A stretch of DNA of 64,000 bases from Romanomermis culicivorax. Its lineage: Eukaryota; Nematoda; Enoplea; Mermithida; Mermithidae. The notes beneath the pieces are model-generated. The model saw nothing but the letters and a program-made list of their open reading frames with translations, was not told the origin of the DNA and made no database searches. Shown here piece after piece: positions 12,601 through 27,600 of the stretch. Where the stretch lies: contig CAWUHX010000333.1 of the NCBI GenBank assembly GCA_963922205.1, forward strand, positions 62,001-126,000. The letters are read 5' to 3'. Positions within the stretch are counted from its first letter, which is position 1. Each line of letters begins with the position of its first letter. A program made the position numbers and the translations under genes.

Positions 12601-15600
12601 TTTTGGAAAAATGTTCATGATTCGACGTGAAAAAACAATTTTGGTGCGTTTTATTACGTTTGAAACTGGGGAATTACATCGCTGTATACGTAGGGAGCCA
12701 AATATACCACCCTGCGACGTTACACAGCAAGCAAAAAAAGTCACGGCGCGGCATGGGAAACGTACGACCCTTACCATATACGATTTTAGCTCTATATAGA
12801 TTTTCGACCTTGGGGACGTCTGTACTAATCCCACGCGGGAGTCACGAATTCGCCTTGGAATCATGTTCATATAATTTAGGTAGATAGGTACTAGGAACAA
12901 TCGGGATAGGTTGTGATTTTTCTTATATTTTAGGTTTTTTCTTGGTCGTTTGCTCTTAGTCTTAGGTTTTGTGTCTGACTTTAAAGTTCTGTTTGCCGGT
13001 TTCTGGTCAAAATTGATTTTCGTTCCTGCTTGAATTTGGAAAAAATGACTGAATTCTAGCAGGTTTTTTGAGTTTGTCCTCATCTTATCGTAAGCGCTGA
13101 CAAACCTGTAAGACCTCCACCAGTTGCGGGGGTAGAAAAAAGTCGAAATTTTTTTCCAAAAAAGGCCAAAAAACATACACTTTTTTGCAAATTTTTTTAA
13201 TTTTTTCCAAACTGGGGGGGTAAATGATTTTGGGTACAGGGATGGCCAAGTTGGGCCCCCCCCCCAGGTACAGGTATGAGCGCTAAAACTAAATGTCCTG
13301 TCATGCGGCGCCGCTTGTCCTACTCATACTAAAAAGCGGCGCCGTGCGGTACCGCCTGTGGAATATGAATAGATTTTCCTAATTTTTGCGGGGCCGCGCA
13401 GTGCCGCTTTCAAAGTTCAACTCAAACGAAATTTTCGAACAACTCATGTATTATAAAGCGGTAATATATTGTTTGTGTTGTGATTACATAATTTACAATA
13501 GAGATACGAATGTCGAAAAATTATTAATATGCAAAGTATATGTAAACACGTTTCCACGGCCTGATGTTGTCTTTGCAATAAGCCAAGTGCAATTAGCAAC
13601 TCCAAAAACGATAAAAAAACAAGTGTGCTTGCAAATTTTTCGAGAAGCTTTTTATTCAAAGAGCAAAATCCGGAAGTAAAAAAGCGGCGAAGTATGGCAA
13701 GGCACCTCGCGGTCAAGTATGACAGCGCCTTAACTGGTTAAATGAATACATCAGCCTGTTGTCTCGTTCTCTGAAATAGACCTGCTCTATTCGAAATTCC
13801 AGAAAGCAACATGACCCTACCTTTCGTAATTTTGATTAGATTCGGTTTTGTGACCAACCCTTGTGGAAAACTGAAAAGGCGAGCATTCATTCCTTGATAG
13901 AAAAAATTTATATACGTTGATATCCGCTGGTCTATTCTCTATGTAGAATATTGATATTTAATGGTTCAATTCCCTCTCTCTGAACATGAAAAAAATTAAA
14001 ATCAACATCAGACACAGAAGTCAGATCGAAATCACTTTCCTACCAATACAAGGGAAAACGCTTTCTTTGACTGTAAAAAATTCAACTTGTAAAGAGATGA
14101 AATATGTCGTTCCATTTTAGATTCTCAGATTTTTTCAAATCTAGCAAGAAATTTGTGACTTTCTTTGTAATATATCTGAAATAGGATTCTTACGAATGTT
14201 TTAATATTGTTACGTTTCAATTAGATCGAAAAATTGTTTCTCCTTACCTAATGTTCGTCTGAACTTCTGGAACTTTGCTTTTGTCTTTTCAAAATACATT
14301 TTTCTTTAGATTCTGGCTTATGGATTGTCAAACGACCCGAGACGCTTCTCGCATGGCTCAAGAAATTTACAGTGACGCTATTGTCGTCCCGTATATGGCA
14401 AAATTCGTCATTTTCGCCCGTCGTCCAAACCAGAAGGAAGGCCAATTACGTGTCTTTTGCATGACTGATGATAAAGAGGAAAAAACTTTGGAACGTCAAG
14501 AACATTATACAGAAATCGCGAAGAGTCGCGACGTCGAAGTTTCGGCTCATCGCAATTGTTTTTTGGAATTCGGTGGAAATTTAAATCCTGTTTTGAAATC
14601 CGGGGAACAATTGCAACTGAATTTCGTGCCATTCGTCGAAAATCGATTGATGTTCAACATGAGGGTAAGCTGTGTGTTTCATGAACCGTATGTTGCTTTA
14701 CTTGTATTGCCTAAATATCATTATTTGAAGCATCTTTTCATACAAAAAGAAGCTTTAACTTCCTTTTCACGTCTATGAGTTCTCGCATCAGGTTAAGGTG
14801 AGTTTCTCGTAACCTCGCGTGATTATTCCAACAGTTGATACTATCTGCAAATCGTCTAGAAGGAGGAACTTTTTCCTCCTGGTTTATGATTTTACAATGC
14901 CCTAGGTAAAAGAGATTGATGAAGAAGAATCAGCAGCTGAAGGTAAAATTGCCTTTATGCGCGATCCGAAAGTTCGATCAGAAAATTTGCCGCCTCAGCA
15001 TCCAATTTGCACTTTGGCTATTACATTGCCCAAATACACCGGAAAATCGGTGAAAATTTTTTTTTTATACGTTTCGTGATTATTTCTTTGATATGCAATT
15101 AAATTTTCAGGGCGAATTTGGTTCTCGCGATTTGAATTCTTTAGACCGTAAATATAAACACCTCAAAATACCAGGTAATTTGAAATTTCCTCACTGTGAA
15201 ATTGCGGAATTTTGATGATTTTTCAAATTTTCAGGATTGGATACAATCAGTGGATCCAACGTCAGAGCCGCTGATGTTGCTCGAGAATTGTCTATTGACG
15301 CGCAGAAAGATGAAGGCGAAGCAGCGTGGAAAAAGTTGGCTGTGGAATTGGGTACGTGTTATATAAATTAGTGTCGACAAATTTCGATGTAATTCTGAAT
15401 AGAGAATCTGATATCAAGATTATATTATATAAAAATTTTTTGTCTCAAGTAAATTAGAATGTCAGCTTCGCTTGAATTTTTTCTTTTCCAAACTTTCTTA
15501 TATTTTCTTTTAAATCAAAAATTCAAATTCGTTTCCGAAACGTGTCATTTTGATGGTTCTTTTGTTTTCTTTGAAGCGGAAAAAATTTTATCGTCATGAA

Positions 15601-18600
15601 AATTTTGTAATTTATCTGGAAATTTTTTTCTCGAGTCGAGTTGAATACCGATTAAACGTGAAAATTTTTATGTTTTTGAAAATTGGAAAAAATTTCTGAT
15701 AAATGGTATTTTCATAGCGTACGTGTTACGAAGCCCCGAAATCTGGTGAAGCCAAGCAACTTTTTTGGGCGGAGGGTCATCCATTGCCAAAAATTTTGAT
15801 GAAGGATTTTGAAGAAAAAAAATTCGCCTTTTTCGCCAAAAAAACTCCGAAAAACGGGTCAAAAAATAAGCACTTTGTGTCTAAAAACCGTAAAACATGT
15901 ATTTATGGTGCCGAAAAATTGGAATTTTTGACCGTTTTTTGTTCAAAAATGACCATTTTTCATCAAAAAATTGACTGTTCCCCATTTTTCCGACCAAACG
16001 TATAGAGGTGCGTATGACTACCACATGGCTAGCCATATGATCGACGACGGGGGTCTTGTATACAGTGTCTAAAAAATTTTGTTTCATCTTTCGACATGCA
16101 GTCTTACGCACACCGCTTAGCTACTTTCGGGCAAGTTTTGGTTCCGTTTCATAATCCGTAGAGTTAATAATTCAAACTTAAGTAAAAACGTTTTTGCGGA
16201 GTAATTTTTCAAGGTTTTTTTGTATGCGCAAGTCAACATTTTTGCAACAGACCTTTAAAATTCTCTAATGCATGCATTTTAATGTAGACAGAGTTGAAAT
16301 CGGTATTTTGCGCTTGTTTCGGCTGTGATAAATTTTGGATCCATTCCTTTTATTTGAATCACTCAAAAAGAAGGGAATTTGCGCCTAATTCGAGGGCATT
16401 TATCCTTAAATTGGTGGAGAGGTGTGTAAAAGTGTCTTGAGTAAGAAGTAGCGGTTCAGAAGTTATGAAATTCACTAGATTTGTTGCTAAATGTTTGGCC
16501 TATCTATCGCAGATAACGGCGGGAAAGAATATTAAATTGGAGAAGAATTATGCAACAGAGACGAGGGTTGCCTTTCTTGGGCATTCTCCATGATCGATGA
16601 CAGGGGTCTTACTGTGTTTCCCCCAGCTAAATTTAATACATACTGTTAGAGAATACTTTAAGGGAATTCAAAAATAGATAAAAATTCTATGTAATTTTTT
16701 CTTTAAAATATCTTCTTGTTTTAGGATTACCCGAAGACGACATCAAACAAATCGACGTCGAATATTCCGGCACTGGTCAAGAAGTTTTGACCGTTTTGCG
16801 TGTTTGGATCGATCGTTTGGGTCCGCGCGCCACCGCAACGCTTCTTGAAAAAGCTTTAAAACGCTTAAGACGTTCGGACATCGCTCAAAAATTATTTCCC
16901 GAATTACAACCGCGTCAAGAACAACCAGTTACGACACTGGCCGTTAAAAAACCGATCGTTTCTGAAAATGTAATTGTCAAAAAAAATACCGGCGGTCCGA
17001 CGTTTGCACCGCCGCCGCCACCGAGGTCAGAAAAGATTTACGATCAAGAGCCGACTATTGTCGTTGATTCGCTAAGAAAAAGTAAGTTCTTTCATTTTTT
17101 GAATTATCCACCTATTGTTTTTTCTTCACAACATTCTTATATCTTTTCCGTTGAAAGATTTTCCACATCTTTTTTAACTGTCCTTTTTGAGGTTTTTGTG
17201 TTGATTGTTTTTCTATTTATTTAATTTTATTCTAACAAAAAGCTTGATTTTCAGCTGAAGACGGCTTAATTCTTGCCGCCGTCGTCTCTGACCACGAAAT
17301 ACCATCGTCATCGTCTCAAAATAAAAACGAACGAATCGTTTCCCCCAAAAAATTGCATTCCGTCGAAGACAGCACGATTCCCTGTCCGGCGGATAGGGCT
17401 TTGATAAAAATGATGAAAACAACCGAAACGACGGCCGTAAAACGTTCATTGGGGGATAATGATCATCTTGTCGAAGAAAAAGTTATTGTAAGCATGATTT
17501 TTGAAATTTCTGGAAAAAATGACGGAGAGACTTTTGTTTGATGAATCGATTAAATGATCCAAGGAAATCGAGATCTAATGAAATCAAATATTACATGATT
17601 CAACATTTTTAACAATCGAGGTTAGAGTTTGGAATCGAAATTAAAAGATGTCAAAAATTTTTATATACGACTCGATACAATTTTCAAGGCATATGTTTTG
17701 TTCAGGTACAAAAAATCACGGAATTCCCCGACGGTATGACCAACAAGGAAAGCAATCTGAAACCAGTGGAAATAACACGTAACGTTTATGAAAATTTTTA
17801 TTATCTTTGCATCAATCTTCTATGTCATTCACCCGGAGCTTGGATCATCATTGATCATCAAAATCAGTGATGAATATCAAAAAGTCAATGCGAATTTAAG
17901 GAAAATTCGATAATTCAGACTGCCTATTGATTTATTCCGTCTGTGATCAAATAAGTATTCTGGAAGGTCCTACATTAATTTAAAACTTGAAGATTCTCAT
18001 TTTGAAAATTAAATAAAAATGGCCAAGAACGCTAAGGAATCGAATTTGATAATGTAGTTCTGTATTTTTTATAGTTTTCGTACTACTTTCTCTGATGGAT
18101 TGCATTTATGTTTTTGTAAAACCAAATGGATCCATAATTTCCCACTCATTTTAATACTCATTAAATTTCTTATGGAATATTTTTCCATGAAACAATCATC
18201 AAGTATACAGTCCGTAAGCAAAAACTTTGTTACCTCCGATTTGGGTAGGATGTATGTAACATTACAGTTCATCGTATTTTTCCGTATTTGTAGACACGAT
18301 CTCGCCTTCGGAAATTATCGAACCATGTCAAGTTATAAAACGCGATTCTTTGGTGGAAGAACAACTCATAACGACGACGAAGCACATCGACCGACCGGGC
18401 ATTGTCGAAGAAGCGGTCAAAATTGTACAAAAACCAAGCGCGCCAGTCGACGAAACCGTGCGGGTCGGTCATTTGAGAGTTACATCCGATAATTTAGAAG
18501 AAGGATCGTCTCCCGGTGAGGTTTGAACTTCGATTTATGTATAAGTCTTTAATGAACGTGTCGGAAAACAAATCGCCTGCACACTCAAATTCCGAAACAA

Positions 18601-21600
18601 GAAAAATTGCCTTCTTTTCTCATTCAACTGGCCTTCTTTCACGCATAATTTTTGCCAAGTTTTAGTCGGCGTTAATGTTCAGAATTTTAAATCCATGTGC
18701 GAAAAAAAATTACATCATCGTAAGCAGAAAATTATGTTAGAATAATCATCGCATAAAGTAGTAAACTGTATTCTGATTTCAAGTTTCATTTTGCTCTCAT
18801 AATCTGAATTAAAAGTGGAATCTATAGTTCCGTCTCAACCATCAATTATTATTTCTGGAACAAATTTCCCGTGTTTAAATAAAATCATGTTTTCTAATAG
18901 ACTAGAACTGAGTAATTCTGTGTATACGGGTTACAGGCATGGCCCAAAAATTGCCCGCCTTGAAGTGATACTTTGCGAAAAGTGGGTCTGGATTTTTTTC
19001 TTTTGAGAATTTTCAAATAGCGCATTCTGATTGTAACAAAATCATTCATTTTTGTAGTTTTTCATATGCTATCTTTCGATAGGTTCCGGATAATTCAACA
19101 ATTCAACGATGAGTGCTGCTGAAGAGACTAGTTTGGAAAAAGTCCTCAATGCAGGGTTTTTTCATTAGCATGAGTCCCATTAGCACAGTCAACTTCATTA
19201 GCACCGTGCTAAGAAAAGAACCAAGCCTCAATGAGAACTGCTCTATAAAAACTGCTTTAAAACTAGTTTTGGATCTTCCTGCATTTTTCAAACAAAGAAA
19301 TATTGAAAATTTGAGAAACTTGCGAATTCTACTGGTAAGTACTTTTGCTTGTGATTGCCATAGTCAGCATCTGTAGCTTAGAAATTAAACGTTCACTATA
19401 TTCGTTCTGTTTTCATTAGTTTCGAACAATTTTTAGAGTAAGCTTGCATTGTATCATAATCGTATAAATGGATTAAAAATTGACATCAAAAAATAGTGGT
19501 TACAGTGGTATTAATTACAGTGGTATTATAGTGGTTACAGTGGTAATTTACAGTGGTTACAGTGGTAATAGTGGTATTAATTACAGGTTGCGGTTCACTT
19601 GTACAAACAACATTTTGAAGTGAGAGACTAGTGCAGATTGAAAATCTGACGAACAAAACCTTAACATTTCAGCTTGACTGGTTAAGATTTAGGCGAGCCT
19701 TTCTTTGGACCACTCTGTGTATAATGCCATTGAATCACAGCATAAATTAAAGATCGATAAACAAAAGGGCTGACAATGTGGGAAGTTGTCGCAACGAAGG
19801 AGAATACAGAAATTAGAAACACAAAACTGAAAAAAAGATATAAATATATAGCAATGAAAAATAACAGGAACGCGTAAAAGGATACATTTTAGCCGATGAA
19901 TGAATAACTAATCTAAGTGAAAATTGAGAGAAAACAGAGAATATAGGGGGACGCTTCAGCGCACGAATCCGCAATGAAGATAAGTTTTGAACAGAATGAA
20001 AATAAATATTAAAATCCTATATTAAAAACACGAAAAATATAGATTAAAAAATACCAATATTCAAAGTCTTAGAACGCCTGACTATTCGACTGAAGAGTCA
20101 TGAAAGGACTTGATTCAGTATACTTATCACACAAAAAATTTCCTGAACGAAATCTTTCAAGTTTCAAAATTTCGCGTTTCAATTTATGTGTTATTACGAA
20201 TCATTACCATTTATTCTATTTTTAGATGTAGAATCGCCCACTGGAAGTGAACCGTTTGTCGGACAAACCAGCTCCTCGTCAGTCGTTCATCAAGAAGGTA
20301 GCACCACTCATCCGGACAGATCGTCGTCTGCCACAATGACAACGACGACGGTCATCACGAAAAGTAGCAGCGGTGGTTCGAAAAAAAAGAAAGGAAAAGG
20401 TAGAAAAAAGTAACACGTTGTGCGAGTTAACGTAATATTATTTCCCTGTGTGCACTTATTTTTATTTCCTCCTCTGTTTTACGTTGTTTTTGATTTCTGA
20501 AAATGCTTGTTTGCCTTGATTTTCCGAATAAGTGTGAATGAGCAGGTACAGTTTTCAATGTTTTGTGACTATTCCAACACAAAGTTAAAGAATTTTTCAA
20601 AAATTGTGCTTGCTTATTTTAACCCCAAAAGATCATCGTCCCGGAAGATTTTAACCGTGCATGGCTTTTTATATTGTTTCTCCGTTTTATTTCCTTTATC
20701 GTATCTACGTTTTTTTGTTTACCCACTTGTTTTCCCCTTTCACATTAAGAATTATACCAGCTACCGTTGATTGCGCCTAAATTTTATTGTTTTTTGAATG
20801 CAAACTTTATGCTTCTTAACTATCCCTTTGCTTGATTAGTGCGTGTACATTACCCATGCTAAACGTACTAGTTTGCTTTGGTGATTCTTTGGTGATATAC
20901 TATCCTTTATTAAAGTTTACATGAGTCAAAAATCGATTCTCGAATACAAATTTCGGTGGTCTTTGTTTTTATTGCCATATTATCGCTGTAGTTTTCGAAA
21001 TTACAAAATACGCTTATTAGGAGCATAGCGTTTCTATGAAGTGGTACTTTTTCACAAAAGATTGGCATTCCATTTTCATTGCTGTCATCATTTCAATTGA
21101 GTCGGTGCATACCGTGGTACAGGTTCATAACAAACATCATATTTTCGAAGAGAGATGTATAAGTATCGGATCCGGTCAAAATTTTAAGAATATCGGGTCC
21201 GGGATCAAAATTTCAAGAATATCGTGTCCGGGTCCAGGTACATTATATTTTTCAAAACGCCAATCTGTGTGTCATACTTAAGGCCCTGTCATACTTCGCC
21301 GCGAGGTACCGCACGGCGCCGCCTTTTCTATTCATACTAACAGGCGGTACCGCGCGGTGCCTCGTCATACTTCACCGCGCGGTGAACTTTTTACTTTTGG
21401 ATTGTGCTCTTGTCAGAAAATGCGTATTGCTCGTCTCAACAAATGCGAAAAATATGAAAAAATCGAAAAATAAAAAGCGCAAAAGAAAAATGAAATCAAT
21501 CATTCCTGCACGGTGCAGATAGAAGCTTGCAAAAAGCCTAGTCTAAAGATTTTGGGCTCTTTCTTCAATTTGCTTCTCATTCCAACGATTAATAGCTCTT

Positions 21601-24600
21601 GAACTGTTAAGAAATATCAATCTATATAAATTGATTTTGAAAAATTGAATATATATATAGACGATTATTCATTCTCATATGTGCTATGTACAGGATCCAA
21701 ATCTGATCTGGGTCCGGTCGGACCTGCTGTTAAGGACCCAGATTCAAAGTGGATCCATCCTTTCCCTAGTATTAGGGAAATCGGGACGTTCAGGGAATAG
21801 AGACTAATGCATTTTTGGGGGAAATAGGAATTCATTAATCGGGACCTACGGGGAATATGGACTTTCGGACAATCGGGATATTTGCGGAAAAGGGACGTTG
21901 AGGGAATAAAGACAGAATCGAAATGTGCAAGTGCACTTGCTGTAGGAACATGTTTACACCGACTTTGCATATTCATAATTTTTGCACATTAATGTCTTCA
22001 TTGCAAATTGAATGATCAACTTCTTAGTAAATCTTCATCGAAAATTAAGTAATCAATTTGGTAAAATGACAAGCGTCAGAATTCAACATTCAAGTGAAAA
22101 ATATGATTCAACTACATGTACAGAAGTCACAGTATGCAACAATATGTTACAACAACAGTATGCTGCAACTTTAAAACACATAACTTCTTCGAAAATTTCG
22201 GTTCAGTTGAAACTTGATGGCGGCGCCGCTTTTTAGTATAGATAGAACATTTTCTTTACAAAAACCTATTCTTACTTCAAAGGTGGTACCGCGCGCGCCG
22301 GCCGGCGCCGCTTTTTAGTATGGATAGAACAACCTTCGCCGCGCGGTGAAGTATAGAGATGTATCAGCAACATCGTCGTGTAATTTCGGGTCCGGATCCC
22401 CGAAGCATCTCTATTTTCGAAGCTGTACTTTCTGATCGGTGGCTCTTCCAAAACATCTAAACAACGACTCTGATATATCAATTTTTCAAAGCTCAATTTT
22501 CTTCCGTCCACCGATTTTTAATATTTCGTCGCGGACATCATTTGTATTTTTATGAAATCCGTCCAAAACTAGAAAAATGCATGATTTTACATCAGGCAGT
22601 GAACAGCATATGTTTTAATGTATAACCAAAAGGGCTAAAACGTTCTTTCTAAATTATTTTTTGGACCATCTTGTGCATATTCGAACATTCTACGTGTTCA
22701 TTTCTTATTCATGTTTTAGTGATTCTAAATCTATTTTACTCCCTTAATTCTCCTTTACCAGGTGCAAAATAAAAATATGAGAAAATGACCGGGCTAATTT
22801 TTTGAAAATCTCGTTTCCCGGGTCCATATCTTTTTTCCGCAAACATTCTGTGACATAGACCGATCTATTCGATTTGTTATATGTTTGACATCCGAAGAAG
22901 AGTCGATCTTCTTTCCCAAATTTCCGACGTTTTCCGCAAGAATGACGACTCCCCCAAGAAATCATATGTCGGATACGAAGTTTGTTTATATCCGGAAAGT
23001 CTTCAGGCATTTTCAAAAAACAAAAAAGTAGATGTATGTAAGAAACACTCTACGAAACAGTTGTTTCTCTCACATGTGCTCAAAATTGGAGTTTTTATGT
23101 GACAAAGTGCATTTCTCTTCTGCAGTGACGTCATCGTGAAGTCAAGGATCTCAGAATTCGTATTTTCTGCAAGAAGAGAAGTATCTTGAATCTCCAGAGT
23201 CCTCAAATATTGGCCAAACTCATTCTATATAATAAATGGCTACCAATGACGCCAAATTACGCCTAGAGTGTATAGAATTCGACGTCGAAGTGGGCGGGGA
23301 AGCGGGACAATCGATAGGGCTGCCGAATGTGAATGATAATATTCTCTGTGACGAAGAATCCTCAAAAAAAGAGGAAGACGAATTCTTCGTTAATGGAAAA
23401 GGTTCTGGAAGTTTCCAAGTTCATATGTACGCTAATTTAGACGGTTCTGCAGCGAAAAATTCTCGTGAAATGGGCGAGGATTCTAGCAACTTGATAATTA
23501 CGGGTCTTTGCAATGGTGTTCCCATTGTCGGAGGTGAATTTTCCGGACCAAACGAAGGAGTTGCGCAAGACGGCAGTATCCAAAATGTGAACACCCTCAT
23601 GCCCGAAAGTTCAAAAAAACGCTACGAAGCCGAAGAATGGTCCGGCGTGCACGAAAAATCGCCCATGTTTTTGGAAGAAGTTGAAACTATTCGAGATGTA
23701 GACGTGGAAGATCTCGAAGAATCGCCTAACCAAATTCGGAGGAATACTGTAGAAGTTTTGGTAGCTTCCAGCAATAAGCAAATCACCCAATCTAGTCGGG
23801 AATATCAAATTAGTCACGTTATTTCGGGGATTTTCGATGATCGACTGATTTTTCAAGGAGTCGAAGATCAACCCAAATCGTCGAATATCGATTTTTTGAC
23901 CAGCCACTCGTTGAAAACTTATCCGGCCGAAAAATGGTCCGGCGAACACGAATCTACCCTTGCACCCAAGGAAGAAGGATGTGCCAATCAGGCCGAAGAA
24001 ACTGGTGAAAAAGTAGGAGAGATGTTATTCCGACGGCAAATTTCCGGTCACGCGGAAAGTCCAGGTTCCGAGGATTCGGAAGATTTGGTAGATGTGATTT
24101 CGAATGGAGTCAGAGTAGTGAAACAAGCTGCTCAAACTTCAATGGATCGCGAAGCGGCGCATCAGGGAGAAGAAATGAAGGTTCTGGGCTCAGTCGAAGA
24201 GGCACGGCCTGCTCATGGCGGGTCCCCAATTTCTGTAGTGCAGTTCCAAGCATTGTCGACAGTCGAAGAGGTGGCACCCAGAAGAGGGCCTTCACTGGAA
24301 GAGACTACAACAATTTCTGGAGAGCAGTTTCAGCCGCTTTTTGTGGGTGTTAAAGCGGCACCCGATGTATCAAGTTCTGTACAAGAAGAGACACGCTTTA
24401 CAGCGACGCAAAACTTGAGTCACGCCCCCAAAGCCAAGCCCGCAGGGTCGCCGCCCAAAATTTTAAATCCCATCGACATGGAAGCCCAACAAAAATTGGA
24501 CACTTTAGTGGGCGAAATGCAATCGTACGCCAAAAACAAGTCACAGACCATGAGTCTCCAAGGAGAAAATCACGTGACTACAGTAGACCCCGATCCGGTT

Positions 24601-27600
24601 ACGGTAGAAGAAGAGAAAAAAATTACCGATGCTTATTCCGAGTTGAACAACGTTCTAAGAAAATTGTCAGGCGAAGTCGACACGTTGTCGAACAAGGTTC
24701 AGACGGGAATAGGAGGCACCTTCGCCCAATCTCACATCGAGACTAAAGTCCATGGTGAAGTGTCCAAAAATTCCGACCTTATGAACAGTTTGAACAATAT
24801 CGGCGGCGTATTAGGCCGATTGTCGTCCCAAACACAGGCCAGTTTACCAGAACCTTTGGAAAAAATTATCCAAGAGATAATGACCACGTGCCGCGGCATC
24901 GCCGTCCCCGGTCATTTGAAAAACGTCGACCACAAAATCGAATCGTCTTCCTTTGTCACTCAATCTTCGAGCCAAGATACAGCTGGCCAAAAGTTGACCA
25001 CTGAGGCTCGAATCAAAGGCCAAGGACCGGCGCCGGTCAAAGTGGAAAATTTGACAGAAAAATTGGTCAGATTGACCGACGATTTAGTCAAATTTACGGG
25101 TCGGAAAGAGCGCGAAATTTGCATAGAAACGGGTAGCAAAAGGGTGAATAATCAAACGCACGTGGAAATACGCAGCCCTGGCGGCGTCAAAACGGTGTTA
25201 TCTTCCACTGGCGAAAGTAGCGGCCCCAAATTACCTGATTCTTTTTTGGAAAACGTGAGCACCATTTTGAAAAACGTCAGCGAAAAAGTAGGTCCTTCGC
25301 AGCAAAGTTACAGTATCGAAAAATCGAGTAGCTATTCCAAACACGAAACGGAAAAGATTCGGGGCACACCATCGAGAGTAGCGCCGTCAGCACCTGAGAA
25401 CACTCCGGTCTCAGATTTGGACGACGTAGTGAAAAGTCAGTTGGCCAAAATGGGCATCGATTTGAACGACCCGAACGTCAAAGTCGTCAAATCAACCACC
25501 AGCAGCGGCCTTCAAGATCACCAGCGCGGTTCATCTTCCTCGTCCAAAGAAACTGTGGTTAATGTACAGTATTCCCGCGAGAAAAATCGCAAAACTAATA
25601 CGGTGACGATAGACGGCGGTGCCATAACCAACGTGGAAGGCATAGCTGATAATGCCTCGTTGCACAAGCTTCTGCAAGATAGTATAAAATCATTGGAGAA
25701 TGTGGGTCGAGCGGTTCAAGAAAAACAAAAATTGGTTGAGAATACGAAATTACCAGGTCAACTAGATTATAAGCTTTGAGAAAATGATCTTGCTGGCTTC
25801 AGATCTGTAGTATGCTTTTATTAAATGCTTGTAAATTGAAAAATAACTAAAAATAAGTACAATCCTTGAGGCCGTTCACAATTAACTTCTACCGTAGGAT
25901 TTTTACCCAAATAATGGTAAGAGTAGTATATGGTTCGGCAAAAAATAATGAAAATATGGAATAGTACTCACTTTCCACTCGATATTTACTGGTATTTCAA
26001 GAAAAACCGACTATAGTTATTGTTCTCTTGAAAAACATGTTACATTTTGCTGACTGTTAATCTATTTCGCCTAAATTTTGTTTGGTTTGCTGTGCTGTGT
26101 TTTTCGAGTCACACACTTCCACTCCAAGAACACACTTTACACTACAATAATCCAGTTTTCAAGGATTTAACACCTTTTCTGACTTCAAAATTTATAATTT
26201 CTCGCTGAAATAGGAATATCTTGCCGGTTTCTCCCATTTGATGTCGTTACATAGCTGTCAGTTTACACTGGGATTAAAAAATTTGCGACATATGATTTGA
26301 GACTCTATGGTTTAATTGCATGGACTCATTTTTATGACCGAATTTACACGCTGCTGCTGTCAGCCTTTTTTCTTAGTATGGTATTCAATGTTTTTTCTAA
26401 GATGCTTCTAAACTAAAAATTACACAAATTATTACTCTCGTCAAAAGCGTTTAAACAAAGCTTTTACTGTAGAATTTTTCACCTAAAAAAGACGTTGAAA
26501 TCAGCTGAGTACGCTCACAAAATTGCAGTCCTATGTGGCATATGGTTCAGTAGAAAATCGAAAAAATATGAAATAGTACGTGCTTCCCACTTTTATTATT
26601 TATATGCATTTCAAGAAAAACAAATTATAATTTGACTGATATTACTTTTCGCTTAGCTGGAATTTTCTGAAGAGAATTTGCACAGGTGAATACAAGGAAG
26701 TAAAAATTTCGCCTACGAATGGGACAACATGAAGAAAAGTGACGAAGTATAATTTCTAGCCTTGAAAATCTTCTCGGGGCCCCTTTTGGACTCCCAAAGT
26801 GCGGATTTTAAATTGATGAAGATAAAATTTAAGTTGGAAAAACGAAAAACAATGAAAGTCCAACTTCTTTAAATCATTTAGAAATTTATGAACTCTTTGA
26901 AAGATGAGATTAAAAAATAGAACTATCGAAAGACAGATCAAAAAATTGAAGGCCAGGATTCCATGAGGCCAAGGGTATCTTTTATCTCCATTTACTCTGC
27001 TTTTGGACCTTCATGTTGTTTAACTTGTGTAGTTTACCTAGTTTTTACATTTTCGACTTTTTTTCAGCTCACACTGATCAACAACAGGAAAGTACAGAGG
27101 AAGGATTTTTAGACGAACACGGCAATGTGGTGGTCTCGAAAAAAATTACGCGAATCGTCACTACGACTAAATCAGTTTCAGGTAATTTAATGAAGTGAAG
27201 AAATTACTGAAAGTAACAAAAATTCGCTTAAAAAGCACGTATGAAGCACAGATTATTCTGTTGTCTTTTTTAGGAAGTGAGCCCATAACAGAAACTATCC
27301 AGACAATCGAAGAACAGGGAACTGCATCACCGTCTTCCACAGGTAAACATTCCAAGCTTAAGCCTTCAGTATTTAGCAGCATCGAGTTTGCTCAATATGC
27401 CCTACGAGGAAGATTCTTCGGACTCTCTGAAAACATGCCAACTTTCTCTTTTTTAATGCCGATAATTTTTCAGCTCTTATACTATTTTTAGTCTGTCAGC
27501 TTAATGTTAGCTTTTGCTTCTTGGATACTCAGGTTATAAAGCACTGTTATCATCGCCATCCTCGGTTAATGAACAATTGATTCGATTGAAAGTTAATGAA

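Noticed and set aside
14792-14797. Six-nt exon GTTAAG between AG and GTGAGT in the UPA intron
   Set aside because: It would keep frame, but the flanking exons already join to a family-like sequence without it, and such short matches arise by chance.
23236-25779. Treating the 847-codon ORF as an ankyrin giant exon
   Set aside because: A stop directly upstream in frame and no in-phase acceptor between it and the ATG make a splice-in impossible in this frame.
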